Position numbers and translations under genes: made by a program. The notes beneath the pieces were generated by a model. The model ran no database searches, was not told where the DNA came from, and saw only the letters and a program-made list of their open reading frames with translations. This document shows positions 1 to 9,408 of a DNA stretch of 64,000 bases, piece by piece (within the stretch, counting starts at the first letter, position 1; the number at the start of each line of letters is the position of its first letter). The DNA is from Xanthobacter aminoxidans (GTDB taxonomy: Bacteria; Pseudomonadota; Alphaproteobacteria; Rhizobiales; Xanthobacteraceae), in assembly GCF_023571765.1 (NCBI RefSeq), contig NZ_JAMJXC010000002.1:310001-374000 (forward strand), given 5' to 3'.

Positions 1-215
1 CGTCGCCAAATACCGCAAAAGGAGCCGCAGCCCCTTGAAAAGACAGAACCCCACGCCCTTCCGCTACGCGATATCGCGGCGGAGGGATGGGGTTCGCAAG
101 CGGGTGAAAATGGACGCGGACCGGCCGAGCGGCCGGTCGGGACCCTTGAACCTGGCGCGGCTGAACCTGGCGCGGTCTGAAGGGGAGAGACCTCCCCCCG
201 ACTTCAGTCCTTGCC

Positions 216-437
216 TCAGTCCTTCTTGGGCTCGGCCTTGGCGTCGGCGTCCGGGGGTGCGGCGCCATCGGCGGCGCCGTCCGGCTCGCGGCCCTCGAAG
301 GCCGCCTGAAGACGGGCGGCGAGGCTTTGCAGCTCGTCCGGCATGTCTTCCTGGGTGTAATCGTCGAACAGTTGGCGCAGCTCGCGGCCCAGCAGATCCT
401 GACGGGCGGAGATGTCGCGGCGGTGAGGCGTTCGCAT
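216..437 (-). CDS. NepR-like anti-sigma factor
   Basis: Encodes 73 residues. The core, LGRELRQLFDDYTQEDMPDE at about residues 16-35, fits the NepR pattern (LGxxLRxxYDxxxxExxPxx followed by a helix). NepR proteins sequester the general-stress sigma factor EcfG until phospho-PhyR displaces them. The tail after residue 50 is acidic and Ala/Pro-rich, as in other NepR proteins. The ATG at 437 is chosen because AAAGAGG lies about 10 nt upstream; an in-frame ATG at 470 has no better site. It lies downstream of the 592-945 gene on the same strand, behind an EcfG-type promoter. No ecfG or phyR gene is seen within the window. The family call rests on one short motif, so it could be a paralogue with another partner. 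Confidence 0.62.
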   Translation of the reverse strand: MRTPHRRDISARQDLLGRELRQLFDDYTQEDMPDELQSLAARLQAAFEGREPDGAADGAAPPDADAKAEPKKD

Positions 438-591
438 GCCGCCTGCCTCTTTCTGATGCTGCGTCGTCATGGGGGTGTCGAGGGGGCCTTGGAAGCGTGC
501 CGATCGCATGGCGAGGGTCTTCTGACAGACGCGGGCGGCCTCAAGATGGGACACGTCCACGTGCGTTGCAATAAGGTTCTGAACGCGGGCC

Positions 592-945
592 TCAATCACG
601 ATAGAGTCGCGACAGGTGTCCGGTATCAGGGTCGGTATGCGGGCCGGCCGCGTCCACGTCCGGTCCATCATCCACGTCGTGCCGCTTGTCGGAGCCGTCG
701 AACGCCGCCTGGATTTCCTTGAGCAGGCGCCGCTCCTCGTCCACCACCCGCGCGCGGCGCGGGGGAAAATCGCGTCGGCTCTCGCCGGGGCCGAATTCCA
801 CCGGGTCATAGCCGTGCGGCGCGGCATCGAGGCCCGGGGGCAAAACCCCGCCGTCCCGCGCGTCGTCTTCCGGTACGTTACCCTGGGCGCCCGCGTTCCG
901 CATGGCAGAGCCGCCCGGCAGGGGTTCGTTTCGCAATCCGCTCAT
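592..945 (-). CDS. hypothetical acidic protein, stress-promoter controlled
   Basis: Encodes 117 residues, hydrophilic and rich in Asp, Gly, Arg and Pro, with no signal peptide or membrane segment. A short amphipathic stretch (VDEERRLLKEIQAAFDGSD) near the middle is the only structured-looking part and vaguely recalls the helix of the downstream NepR-like protein. I do not recognise the family. The ATG at 945 is chosen because GGAGGAGG sits just upstream. A perfect EcfG-type promoter (981-1005) places transcription start about 30 nt before the ATG, which supports a real gene. It probably forms a transcript with the NepR-like gene, 154 nt further on. Confidence 0.55.
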   Translation of the reverse strand: MSGLRNEPLPGGSAMRNAGAQGNVPEDDARDGGVLPPGLDAAPHGYDPVEFGPGESRRDFPPRRARVVDEERRLLKEIQAAFDGSDKRHDVDDGPDVDAAGPHTDPDTGHLSRLYRD

Positions 946-980
946 CCGCGCCTCCTCCTGCGTCTCCAGATCGCCGAGAA

Positions 981-1005
981 AACGCGAGGGGTGGGGATTT
1001 GTTCC
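981..1005 (-). promoter_or_regulatory. EcfG-type general stress promoter
   Basis: Read on the minus strand, GGAAC (1005-1001) is followed by 16 nt and CGTT (984-981), an exact match to the alphaproteobacterial EcfG/RpoE2 consensus GGAAC-N16/17-CGTT. The predicted start site falls about 30 nt before the ATG of the 592-945 gene, whose ribosome-binding site lies between. Confidence 0.65.
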
Positions 1006-1062
1006 ACGCCCGCGACTGGAAACATCCCGCCCCTCGACGTGCGCGGGAATCAGCGCCGTGCG

Positions 1063-1088
1063 GGAACAAGCGGGGCCATTGGGCAGTT
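1063..1088 (+). promoter_or_regulatory. possible EcfG-type promoter for the DUF1328 gene
   Basis: GGAAC at 1063-1067 is followed after 19 nt by TT (1087-1088), which fits GGAAC-N18/19-TT, but the -10 reads AGTT instead of CGTT. The start site would be about 100 nt before the ATG at 1193. It is weaker than the other three sites. Confidence 0.35.
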
Positions 1089-1192
1089 GACGATGCGCGT
1101 CACACTTCAACGCCAAAAGCTGAGCGATATCAAAAGTGTCTTCAGCGGGCGGCGCACGTCATTCGATCAAACAAAGGCAAGGAGACACGGCC

Positions 1193-1369
1193 ATGCTGAG
1201 CTGGGCGATTACCTTTCTCATCGTCGCGCTGATCGCCGCGGTCCTGGGCTTCGGCGGCATCGCGGGTACGGCCATCGAAATCGCGAAGATCATCTTCTTC
1301 GTCGCGATCGTCCTGTTCCTCATCTCCGCGGTGATGGGACTGATGCGCCGGGGTCGAGGCCCGGTCTGA
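1193..1369 (+). CDS. DUF1328 small membrane protein (YtjA-like)
   Basis: Encodes 58 residues, starting [20 protein letters not shown]. There are two hydrophobic segments (about residues 2-22 and 29-50) separated by [12 protein letters not shown], the hallmark of the DUF1328/YtjA family, and a short basic tail (RRGRG). The function is unknown; the protein should sit in the inner membrane. The ATG at 1193 has AAGGAGA about 7 nt upstream, and earlier in-frame starts lack one. It is transcribed divergently from the 592-945 and NepR-like genes, and a possible EcfG-type site lies upstream, so it may be a general-stress gene. Confidence 0.85.
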   Translation: MLSWAITFLIVALIAAVLGFGGIAGTAIEIAKIIFFVAIVLFLISAVMGLMRRGRGPV

Positions 1370-1391
1370 TCCAGCCGAGGCGCAAAAAGAA

Positions 1392-1424
1392 CAGGGCGGT
1401 CCGGAGGGGTCCCGGGCCGCCCTG
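1392..1424 (+). terminator. possible terminator hairpin after the DUF1328 gene
   Basis: CAGGGCGG (1392-1399) pairs with CCGCCCTG (1417-1424), 23 nt after the DUF1328 stop codon. There is no clear T-run, so it is a stem-loop with uncertain terminator function. Confidence 0.4.
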
Positions 1425-1512
1425 AAGTCACTTGGAGATGGCTCCAGTGATACTTTGCTAAGGTAAAGGCACCGCTAACGCCCCTCGCCCGGACCACCGG
1501 ACCCCCAAACAA

Positions 1513-1536
1513 AAAGGCGCCCGGTTGGGCGCCTTT
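1513..1536 (-). terminator. Rho-independent terminator of the glycine-zipper lipoprotein gene
   Basis: AAAGGCGCCC and GGGCGCCTTT form a perfect 10-bp stem with a 4-nt loop. On the minus strand the stem ends in a T-run (TTTTT), about 30 nt after the stop of the 1567-1836 gene. Confidence 0.8.
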
Positions 1537-1566
1537 CGGTTGTTCAGCAGTACCGTTTCGTGCCGC

Positions 1567-1836
1567 TCAGGGGCACTGCACGCGATAGCGGTTGCCGTAG
1601 GCGTCGCGCGCCCAGCAGGCGCGGGGGGTGGTCTCGGCACCGATGATGGCGCCCGTGCCCGCGCCGATGAGGCCGCCGACGAGGGCGCCCGTGCCGGTGC
1701 CCGTGGCGGCGGCACCGATCAGCGCACCGGTGCCGGCGCCGATCGCAGCACCACCCACCGCGCGATCCTGCCGCGAATATTCGCTGCAACCGCCGAGGGC
1801 GAGTGCCATCACGCCAATCATGAGAGCCGCTTTCAT
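1567..1836 (-). CDS. glycine-zipper lipoprotein
   Basis: Encodes 89 residues. The N-terminus MKAALMIGVMALALGGC is a lipoprotein signal with an LGGC lipobox (Cys17). Residues 30-70 form glycine-zipper repeats (GxxxGxxxG type: GGAAIGAGTGALIGAA and similar). The C-terminus is short and aromatic (WARDAYGNRYRVQCP). This is the architecture of small outer-membrane glycine-zipper/YMGG-type lipoproteins, which are common stress or envelope proteins. The ATG at 1836 is preceded by AAGGGAG. It is followed by its own terminator. No EcfG-type site was found in the 117 nt upstream. Confidence 0.82.
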   Translation of the reverse strand: MKAALMIGVMALALGGCSEYSRQDRAVGGAAIGAGTGALIGAAATGTGTGALVGGLIGAGTGAIIGAETTPRACWARDAYGNRYRVQCP

Positions 1837-1953
1837 CTCGTTCTCCCTTGCCCTGCCGGCAGCATGCCGGACATCCATCCTGCGCCCCGCCCCGCATCGG
1901 GGCACGAGGGCGAAACAGCACGCCTGACCGCCCGTGGCGTCAGGCCCGCCGCA

Positions 1954-2346
1954 CTAATCGACCACGGGCTGAGCCTTGCGCTCGTCCTCGCGGGCCGGAC
2001 CGCGGGCGGACCGACGTCCCCGCGACGTAACGGCATATAGCACGCACCCCACCCCGACGCCCACAGCCACCGCCGCGACGATCACCGGCACCGCCGACGT
2101 TTCGGAGCGGAAGGGGCGATGCGGCAGTGCGGGCAGGTGCCGGCGAAGGCTGTCCAGAGACAGGCTCGGCAGGGATTCCGCCCGCTCGGCCACCCAATCC
2201 TGGGCATCGGACGCGACGTCTGAGGCCATCCGGCCCCACTCGCGCTCCCGCTTGTGGAACGACGACTGGAGATGGTCGAGTTCATCCCGCAAAGCCGAAA
2301 GGCGGCGGGAAAACCCGTCGGTCGAAGTCCTGTGCAAGCCGAGCAT
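1954..2346 (-). CDS. hypothetical stress membrane protein with C-terminal TM anchor
   Basis: Encodes 130 residues. The N-terminal 80 residues are charged and probably helical, with segments such as LSALRDELDHLQSSFHKRE that could form a coiled coil. One transmembrane segment follows at about residues 86-106 (VPVIVAAVAVGVGVGCVLYAV), with a basic tail. The layout resembles ribosome- or membrane-associated ElaB/YqjD/DUF883-like proteins, though I cannot assign the family. The ATG at 2346 has GGGAGA upstream. A perfect EcfG-type promoter (2373-2397) starts about 20 nt before the ATG, which marks it as a general-stress gene, back-to-back with otsBA. Confidence 0.7.
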   Translation of the reverse strand: MLGLHRTSTDGFSRRLSALRDELDHLQSSFHKREREWGRMASDVASDAQDWVAERAESLPSLSLDSLRRHLPALPHRPFRSETSAVPVIVAAVAVGVGVGCVLYAVTSRGRRSARGPAREDERKAQPVVD

Positions 2347-2372
2347 ATGCTGTCTCCCGTGACGCCGAGACG

Positions 2373-2397
2373 AACGCTGCCGAACCGCTCCGGTTCC
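2373..2397 (-). promoter_or_regulatory. EcfG-type promoter of the 1954-2346 gene
   Basis: On the minus strand, GGAAC (2397-2393), 16 nt, CGTT (2376-2373): an exact consensus match with a short leader to the ATG at 2346. Confidence 0.7.
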
Positions 2398-2461
2398 GCA
2401 GGCGAAGCCGGAGCCAAGCTGTTCGCCGCTCCCTGTGGCGGTATTGGGTCGAAGCGGAGGT

Positions 2462-2486
2462 GGAACCGTGGCGCCCCGGCGGCGTT
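2462..2486 (+). promoter_or_regulatory. EcfG-type promoter of otsB-otsA
   Basis: GGAAC (2462-2466), 16 nt, CGTT (2483-2486): an exact consensus match. The expected start near 2493 leaves a leader of about 25-33 nt to the otsB start. Confidence 0.72.
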
Positions 2487-2525
2487 ACGTTACCGGAATT
2501 TGAAAAGGCCACGTCCGTGTTTGGA

Positions 2526-3308
2526 ATGCTCAAGGGACCGTTTTTCGCGGTGGATTCAGAACTTCCGGGGGCCTTCGTGGTCCTCGATCCTGCGACTCAC
2601 GCCTTCTTCCTCGATGTGGACGGGACGCTGATCGACATCGCCGAGCGACCCGAGGCCGTGGTGGTCCCCCCCGGCCTTCCCGAAACCCTGATGGCCCTCG
2701 CGGAGGGGTCCAATGGCGCGCTGGCGCTCGTCAGCGGACGCTCGCTCGCCTCGCTCGACGCATTGTTCGGCGCCGACAGGTTTGCCGCCGCGGGCGTCCA
2801 TGGCGCTGAAATTCGCCTCTCCGCCGGTGGACCTTCCGATCGCGCGCCCGCCCTCCATGAGGACCTCAGGCACGCATTGCGCGAGACGGCAGCCGAGTTC
2901 GAGGGCGTGTTCGCCGAGGACAAGGAATACGCGGTCGCCATCCACTATCGCGCGCACCCGGAAGTCGCGCCGGTGCTGAAGCGCGCCCTGACCGAGGTGG
3001 TCGGCCAGATCAGCGGCATCGAGATCATGCCCGGCCATTGCGTGTTCGAAGTGCGCCGGGAAGGCATCGACAAGGGCGCCGCCGTCGAGCGCTTCATGGC
3101 CGCTCCGGCCTTCGCCGGCCGCCGCCCGGTCTTCATCGGCGACGACGTCACCGACGAGGCCGGCTTCCGGGCCGTGAACCGGGCGGGCGGCATTGCCGTC
3201 GCAGTTGGCGCGCCGCGCGACGGTGCTCACACCATTTTACCGGACCCGCGCGCGGTCCGTGCCCTCATCACCCACCTCGCGGCCGAGCCGCGACAACGAA
3301 GGAGGTGA
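2526..3308 (+). CDS. otsB: trehalose-6-phosphate phosphatase OtsB
   Basis: Encodes 260 residues. It dephosphorylates trehalose 6-phosphate made by OtsA, the second step of trehalose synthesis from UDP-glucose and glucose 6-phosphate. HAD-superfamily motifs are clear: motif I FLDVDGTL with the nucleophilic Asp near the N-terminus, motif II LVSGR, and the metal-binding GDDVTDE near the C-terminus. The length is normal for the family. The ATG at 2526 is taken; an in-frame GTG at 2517 with AAAAGG upstream is an equally plausible start. It is directly upstream of otsA, whose ribosome-binding site overlaps its stop codon. Transcription probably comes from the EcfG-type promoter at 2462, consistent with trehalose as a stress protectant. 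Confidence 0.93.
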   Translation: MLKGPFFAVDSELPGAFVVLDPATHAFFLDVDGTLIDIAERPEAVVVPPGLPETLMALAEGSNGALALVSGRSLASLDALFGADRFAAAGVHGAEIRLSAGGPSDRAPALHEDLRHALRETAAEFEGVFAEDKEYAVAIHYRAHPEVAPVLKRALTEVVGQISGIEIMPGHCVFEVRREGIDKGAAVERFMAAPAFAGRRPVFIGDDVTDEAGFRAVNRAGGIAVAVGAPRDGAHTILPDPRAVRALITHLAAEPRQRRR

Positions 3309-3313
3309 CCTCA

Positions 3314-4789
3314 GTGTCCCGCATCGTGGTCGTATCGAACCGAGTGGCCCTCCCCCAGAAGTCCGGTGCGCCGGCCGGGGGACTCGCCGTCGCCGTCAAC
3401 GCCGCCCTCAAGGATCGCGGCGGCATCTGGTTCGGCTGGAGCGGGCGCATCGCACCGGACCCCTCCGATACGCCCCAGGCGACGAAACACGCGGGCGTCA
3501 CCTATGCCGTGGTGGACCTCACCAACGAGGACTACCAGGAATATTACAACGGCTTCGCCAACCGGGTGCTGTGGCCGGTGCTGCATTACCGGGTGGATCT
3601 GTCGGAATTCTACCGCTCGGACCTCTCCGGCTACATCCGCGTCAACCGGATGTTCGCGGACCACCTGGAGAAGATCATCCGCCCGGACGACATCCTGTGG
3701 ATCCACGACTACCACATGATGCCACTGGCCAAATATCTGCGGGAGCGCGGCCACAACAACCGCATCGGCTTCTTCTTGCACATCCCCATGCCACCGGCGG
3801 ACATCATCCAGGCCCTGCCGCAGCACGCCGACACCGTGGGGGCGCTGGCCCATTACGATCTGGTCGGCTTCCAGACCGAGGGAGACCGGGAGAATTTCGC
3901 CCGCTATCTCGAGACCCGCGGCGGCCAGACGACGCCCGACGGCAACGGCTGCGATATCGGCGGCCGGCGCGTGCGCCTCGGCACGTTTCCCGTGGGCATC
4001 GAGACCGGCGCCTTTGCGCGGCGGGCGCGGCACGCGAGCCGCACCCGCTTCGTGAAGGCGTTCGACGAGAGCCTCTCCGGCCGCAAGCTCATCATCGGCG
4101 TGGACCGGCTGGACTATTCCAAGGGCATCCCCAACCGGCTGGACGCCTACGACCAGTTCCTGCGCACCCAGCCGGACTGGCACGACCGCGTGACCTTCGT
4201 GCAGATCACGCCCAAGAGCCGCACCGACGTGCCCGAATATCAGGACATGGACCGGAGCGTGTCCCACCGGGCGGGGCAGATCAACGGCGCCTACTCGGAT
4301 GTCTCCTGGACGCCGCTGCGCTATGTGAACCGCACCTATTCGCGCTCCGCCCTCGCCGGCTTCTACCGCCGTGCCGACGTGGCGCTGGTGACGCCGCTGC
4401 GTGACGGCATGAACCTCGTCGCCAAGGAATTCGTGGCGGCGCAGGACCCGGCCGATCCCGGCGTGCTGCTCCTGTCCCAGTTCGCCGGGGCCGCGAGCGA
4501 ACTCGGGAACGGGGCGCTGATCGTCAACCCGCACGACACCGAGGGCGTCGCCGTCACCCTGCGCCGGGCGCTGGAGATGCCGCTGGCGGAACGGCGCGAG
4601 CGCCACCGCCGGATGATGCGGGTGCTCGAAGAGCACGACATCAACCGCTGGGCCGAGGACTATCTGGCGGCGCTGGAACCCGACCCGCAGCCGGAGCGCC
4701 GCGACATCGCCTTGCCCCGCGCGGCGATGCGCAGCGTGGTGCGCCTGCCGGTGGGCTGGGGATCGAGCGCGCTGCCGCGCGGTGCATGA
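3314..4789 (+). CDS. otsA: trehalose-6-phosphate synthase OtsA
   Basis: Encodes 491 residues, a GT20 retaining glycosyltransferase forming trehalose 6-phosphate from UDP-glucose and glucose 6-phosphate. Visible landmarks are [10 protein letters not shown] at the N-terminus, the glucose-binding [22 protein letters not shown], the phosphate-contacting [12 protein letters not shown] and the nucleotide-binding [10 protein letters not shown]. The GTG at 3314 is preceded by AAGGAGGTGA, which overlaps the otsB stop, so the two genes are translationally coupled. The C-terminal extension of about 35 residues after the core is low-complexity and Arg-rich. A palindrome 13 nt after the stop may terminate the transcript. 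Confidence 0.96.
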   Translation: MSRIVVVSNRVALPQKSGAPAGGLAVAVNAALKDRGGIWFGWSGRIAPDPSDTPQATKHAGVTYAVVDLTNEDYQEYYNGFANRVLWPVLHYRVDLSEFYRSDLSGYIRVNRMFADHLEKIIRPDDILWIHDYHMMPLAKYLRERGHNNRIGFFLHIPMPPADIIQALPQHADTVGALAHYDLVGFQTEGDRENFARYLETRGGQTTPDGNGCDIGGRRVRLGTFPVGIETGAFARRARHASRTRFVKAFDESLSGRKLIIGVDRLDYSKGIPNRLDAYDQFLRTQPDWHDRVTFVQITPKSRTDVPEYQDMDRSVSHRAGQINGAYSDVSWTPLRYVNRTYSRSALAGFYRRADVALVTPLRDGMNLVAKEFVAAQDPADPGVLLLSQFAGAASELGNGALIVNPHDTEGVAVTLRRALEMPLAERRERHRRMMRVLEEHDINRWAEDYLAALEPDPQPERRDIALPRAAMRSVVRLPVGWGSSALPRGA

Positions 4790-4801
4790 GGTGTAAGCGA
4801 A

Positions 4802-4821
4802 CGGCGGGGATATCCCCGCCG
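4802..4821 (+). terminator. probable otsA terminator
   Basis: CGGCGGGGAT-ATCCCCGCCG is a perfect 20-nt palindrome followed by CTTTCCTGTT. It lies between the otsA stop and the tRNA promoter. Confidence 0.6.
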
Positions 4822-4829
4822 CTTTCCTG

Positions 4830-4856
4830 TTGGCGCCCGGCCGGCAAGCCTATAAA
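4830..4856 (+). promoter_or_regulatory. probable tRNA-Leu promoter
   Basis: TATAAA at 4851-4856 is a good -10 element, 12 nt before the mature tRNA. TTGGCG at 4830-4835 is the best -35, with a short 15-nt spacer. Confidence 0.45.
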
Positions 4857-4868
4857 GAGGCTTCGGCT

Positions 4869-4955
4869 GCGGGCGTGGCGGAACTGGTAGACGCAGCGGA
4901 CTCAAAATCCGCCGTCCTCACGGATATGTCGGTTCGAGTCCGACCGCCCGCACCA
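4869..4955 (+). tRNA. tRNA-Leu (anticodon CAA)
   Basis: 87 nt including the encoded CCA. The acceptor stem GCGGGCG/CGCCCGC is perfect. The anticodon stem GCGGA/TCCGC encloses CTCAAAA with anticodon CAA. A class II long variable arm follows, then GGTTCGAGTCC as T-arm, discriminator A and CCA. It reads UUG codons. Confidence 0.97.
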
Positions 4956-4969
4956 ATCCCTTCATCCCG

Positions 4970-5494
4970 TCAGTGCGTGTGGGCGCGATCCGCGATGGCC
5001 GCGAGGCCGGCGCTGGCGCAGGCCTCGTCCTTGTCGCCGCCCGGTGCGCCGCCGACGCCGATGGCGGCGACGATCTCGTTGCCGTGCATGACCGCCACAC
5101 CGCCCGCCAGCGCGATCACGTTGGGAATGGTGGTGAGCGAGGAGCCCGCGCCGCCGGGATATTTGGCGACGATCTCCGCGAACGCGCTCGACCGGTCGAA
5201 CTTGAAGATCGGGCCGAGGGTCGCCACCGTGTAGGCCTTGCGGAAGGCGGTGTCCGGCGTGTGGACCGTGGCGTGGTCGGCCTTCAGCGTGGCCTTCACG
5301 AGACCCGACGCATCGACCACCGTCGCCGTCACCGGCCAGCCCTTGGCCTCGCACGCCTTCACCGCCGCCGTCGCCGCCTCGACCGCGAGACCGAGGGGCA
5401 GCGCATATCCGCTGTAGCCCACCTGCGCCGCGGCGGGGACGGCCCAGCCGGTGGCCACGAACAGGAGGGCGGCGGCCATCGTCCTTGCTTTCAT
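4970..5494 (-). CDS. secreted GlcG/HbpS-family protein
   Basis: Encodes 174 residues. A signal peptide (MKARTMAAALLFVATGWAVPAAAQ) is followed by a GlcG/HbpS (DUF336) domain over the rest of the protein: an N-terminal helix (AVEAATAAVKACEAKGWPV), then VTATVVDASGLVKATLKADHA, AFRKAYTVATL and IALAGGVAVMHGNEIVAAIGVGGA. Members bind haem or small ligands, but the specific role is unknown; this one should be periplasmic. The ATG at 5494 has AAAGGA upstream. It is divergent from the PPOX-family gene, with a palindromic AT-rich operator-like element between them. The tRNA-Leu ends 14 nt beyond its stop. Confidence 0.85.
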   Translation of the reverse strand: MKARTMAAALLFVATGWAVPAAAQVGYSGYALPLGLAVEAATAAVKACEAKGWPVTATVVDASGLVKATLKADHATVHTPDTAFRKAYTVATLGPIFKFDRSSAFAEIVAKYPGGAGSSLTTIPNVIALAGGVAVMHGNEIVAAIGVGGAPGGDKDEACASAGLAAIADRAHTH

Positions 5495-5531
5495 GATGTG
5501 TCCTTTCGTGGCGTGCGCGTGGCGCCGCTCT

Positions 5532-5576
5532 GTAACCTTTATATTTATATTTTTACGGTTACATAATGACCGTAAC
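5532..5576. promoter_or_regulatory. operator-like inverted repeats in a divergent promoter
   Basis: TTACGGT (5553-5559) and ACCGTAA (5569-5575) are a 7-bp inverted repeat with a 9-nt spacer. A third half-site GTAACC (5532-5537) is inverted relative to GGTTAC (5557-5562). The stretch between is strikingly AT-rich (TTTATATTTATATTTTT) for this genome. It looks like a repressor operator over divergent promoters. No regulator gene lies next to it. Confidence 0.5.
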
Positions 5577-5681
5577 TTGTCAACATCGCCGAATGCGGTT
5601 TCACTCCTCCGGCGCACGCCCGCCTGAACCAAACCGCCCCGCCGGCATTGAATGCAGGACACAATCGGGAGCGACGACGCC

Positions 5682-6116
5682 ATGGCCGAGATGACGCTGG
5701 ACGAAGTGGTGGAGAAGATGCGCGACATCGATTTCACCACCCTCTTCACCAAGAGCGAGGGCGGTGCGCTGGCCGGGCGGCCCATGAGCAACAACGGCGA
5801 CGTGGACTATGACGGCAGCAGCTTCTTCTTCGCCAAGGAGGATGCCCGCGCGGTGAGCGAGATCGCCCGCGATCCCAATGTGGGCCTCGCCCTTCAGGGC
5901 ACGAGCGGCATCCTCGGCCAGCGCCCCTTCTTCGCCACCGTGGAAGGCAAGGCGCAGATCATCCGCGACAAGACCGCCTTCGAGGCGCGCTGGACCGCCG
6001 ATCTCGACCGCTGGTTCCCGGCCGGCATCGACACGCCGGGTCTCGTGCTCATCAAGGTCGAGGCGCAGCGCCTCCACTGGTGGAACGGCGAGGACGACGG
6101 GGAACTCGTCCTTTAG
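5682..6116 (+). CDS. pyridoxamine 5'-phosphate oxidase (PPOX)-family stress protein
   Basis: Encodes 144 residues with the split-barrel FMN-binding fold of general stress protein 26-like proteins. Recognisable parts are [20 protein letters not shown], the conserved [17 protein letters not shown] and [11 protein letters not shown], and an aromatic C-terminus ([12 protein letters not shown]). Such proteins bind FMN or related cofactors; the substrate is unknown and it is probably not a true PdxH. The ATG at 5682 has CGGGAG upstream, while an earlier ATG at 5652 has no ribosome-binding site. It is divergent from the GlcG-like gene and shares the operator-like region. edd follows 64 nt later. Confidence 0.85.
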   Translation: MAEMTLDEVVEKMRDIDFTTLFTKSEGGALAGRPMSNNGDVDYDGSSFFFAKEDARAVSEIARDPNVGLALQGTSGILGQRPFFATVEGKAQIIRDKTAFEARWTADLDRWFPAGIDTPGLVLIKVEAQRLHWWNGEDDGELVL

Positions 6117-6180
6117 AGGGTGTCCAACCCTTGCGCCGGGCGGCGCTCAGGGTGAAGAGTCGCGGCAAGGAGGAGCCCCC

Positions 6181-8016
<1,836 letters not shown>

Positions 8017-8031
8017 CGGGCGCGCAGGGCC

Positions 8032-9357
8032 TCAGCCCAGCGCCGTGCCATTGGCGGCGAGCACGGCGCCCGCCAGATAAAGCGAGCCGGCAATCAGCAC
8101 GCGCGGCGGCGGCACCACCGCCTCGCGGGCGATGCCGTCGAGGGCGCTGCCCACGTCCCGCGCGACGCTCGCCTTCATGCCGAGGCTGACGGCGGCGGCG
8201 GCCACATCCTCCGGCTTCAGGCCCGCATGCTCGCCGGGCACCGGCACCGCGATGGCCTCGCGCACGAGGCCGGCGAAGGGCTGGAGGAAGCCGGTGACAT
8301 CCTTGGTGCCGAGCATGCCGAGGATGAGCACGAGGGGGCGCGAATAGCGCTCCTCCAGCTCGCACAGGGCATGGGCGAGGGCGGCGCCGCCGGCGGCGTT
8401 GTGCCCGCCGTCGAGCCACAATTCCACGCCGGCCGGTGCGCGGGCGGAGAGCGGGCCGGGCGCGAGCCGCTGGAGGCGCGCCGGCCAGTCGGCGCGCAGG
8501 ATTCCCGCATCATGGGCGGCGGGCAGCTTCACCGCGCGCAGGGCGGCGACGGCGAGGCCCGCATTGTCGATCTGGTGCGGCCCGACGAGGCGCGGGCGCG
8601 GCAGGTCGAGCAGGCCGTCCTCGTCCGCATATACGAGCCGGCCCCCCTCCTCCTGCACGTTCCACTGCTGGCCGCGCACGAACAAAGGCGCGAGCTTCTT
8701 CGCCGCCGCCCGCTCGATCACCGCCAGCGCCTCCGGCGACTGGGCGCCGGTCACCACGGGGCAGCGCGGCTTGATGATGCCGGCCTTCTCCCCCGCGATG
8801 GCCTCCACCGAGGAGCCGAGGAAGTCCACATGGTCGATGGAAACCGGCGTGATGACGCTGGCCAGCGGCTTTTCCACCACGTTGGTGGCGTCGAGCCGGC
8901 CGCCGAGGCCCACCTCCAGCAGCAGCACGTCCGCCGGATGCTCGGCGAACAGCAGGAAGCCCGCCGCCGTGGTGATCTCGAACAGGGTGATGGGGGCGCC
9001 GGCATTGGCCACCTCCGCCCGGTCGAGGGCATCGGCCAGCGCCGCGTCGGAGACGAGCCGCCCGCCACCCGGCGCGCCGAGGCGGATGCGCTCGTTGAAG
9101 CGCACCAGATGCGGCGAGGTGTAGACGTGCACGCTCTGGCCGGCCGCCTCCAGCATCCCGCGCATGAAGGCGATGGTGGAGCCCTTGCCGTTGGTGCCGG
9201 CGACGTGGATCACCTTCGGCAGGCGCCGCTCGGGATGGCCGAGCGCCTCCAGCAGACGCTCCATCCGCGAGAGGGACAGGTCGATCTTCTTCGGGTGAAG
9301 CGCGGCGAGGCGGGAGAGAATCTCGTCCGTGGCGCGGGCGGGCAGGGGCAGTGCCAT
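8032..9357 (-). CDS. folC: bifunctional dihydrofolate synthase/folylpolyglutamate synthase FolC
   Basis: Encodes 441 residues. It adds glutamate to dihydropteroate and to reduced folates, an ATP-dependent Mur-ligase-like reaction. Motifs are the P-loop [15 protein letters not shown] at about residues 50-64, [42 protein letters not shown] and, in the C-terminal domain, [10 protein letters not shown]. It is last in the minus-strand run trpF-trpB-trpA-accD-folC; accD ends 51 nt upstream. The accD-folC pairing is common in proteobacteria. Confidence 0.95.
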   Translation of the reverse strand: MALPLPARATDEILSRLAALHPKKIDLSLSRMERLLEALGHPERRLPKVIHVAGTNGKGSTIAFMRGMLEAAGQSVHVYTSPHLVRFNERIRLGAPGGGRLVSDAALADALDRAEVANAGAPITLFEITTAAGFLLFAEHPADVLLLEVGLGGRLDATNVVEKPLASVITPVSIDHVDFLGSSVEAIAGEKAGIIKPRCPVVTGAQSPEALAVIERAAAKKLAPLFVRGQQWNVQEEGGRLVYADEDGLLDLPRPRLVGPHQIDNAGLAVAALRAVKLPAAHDAGILRADWPARLQRLAPGPLSARAPAGVELWLDGGHNAAGGAALAHALCELEERYSRPLVLILGMLGTKDVTGFLQPFAGLVREAIAVPVPGEHAGLKPEDVAAAAVSLGMKASVARDVGSALDGIAREAVVPPPRVLIAGSLYLAGAVLAANGTALG

Positions 9358-9408
9358 GGTGCGTCGAGCCGGGAGCCCCCACGGGAGGGGCCCGCGATCA
9401 GGCCTCCC

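Noticed and set aside
1-36. Plus-strand frame ending at 36 (SPNTAKGAAAP stop)
   Set aside because: Too short at the left edge to tell whether it is the end of a real gene.
147-175. 15-nt tandem duplication (TGAACCTGGCGCGG twice)
   Set aside because: Only two copies in a short non-coding stretch; likely incidental. The GGCCGG hairpin at 120-137 lacks a T-run.
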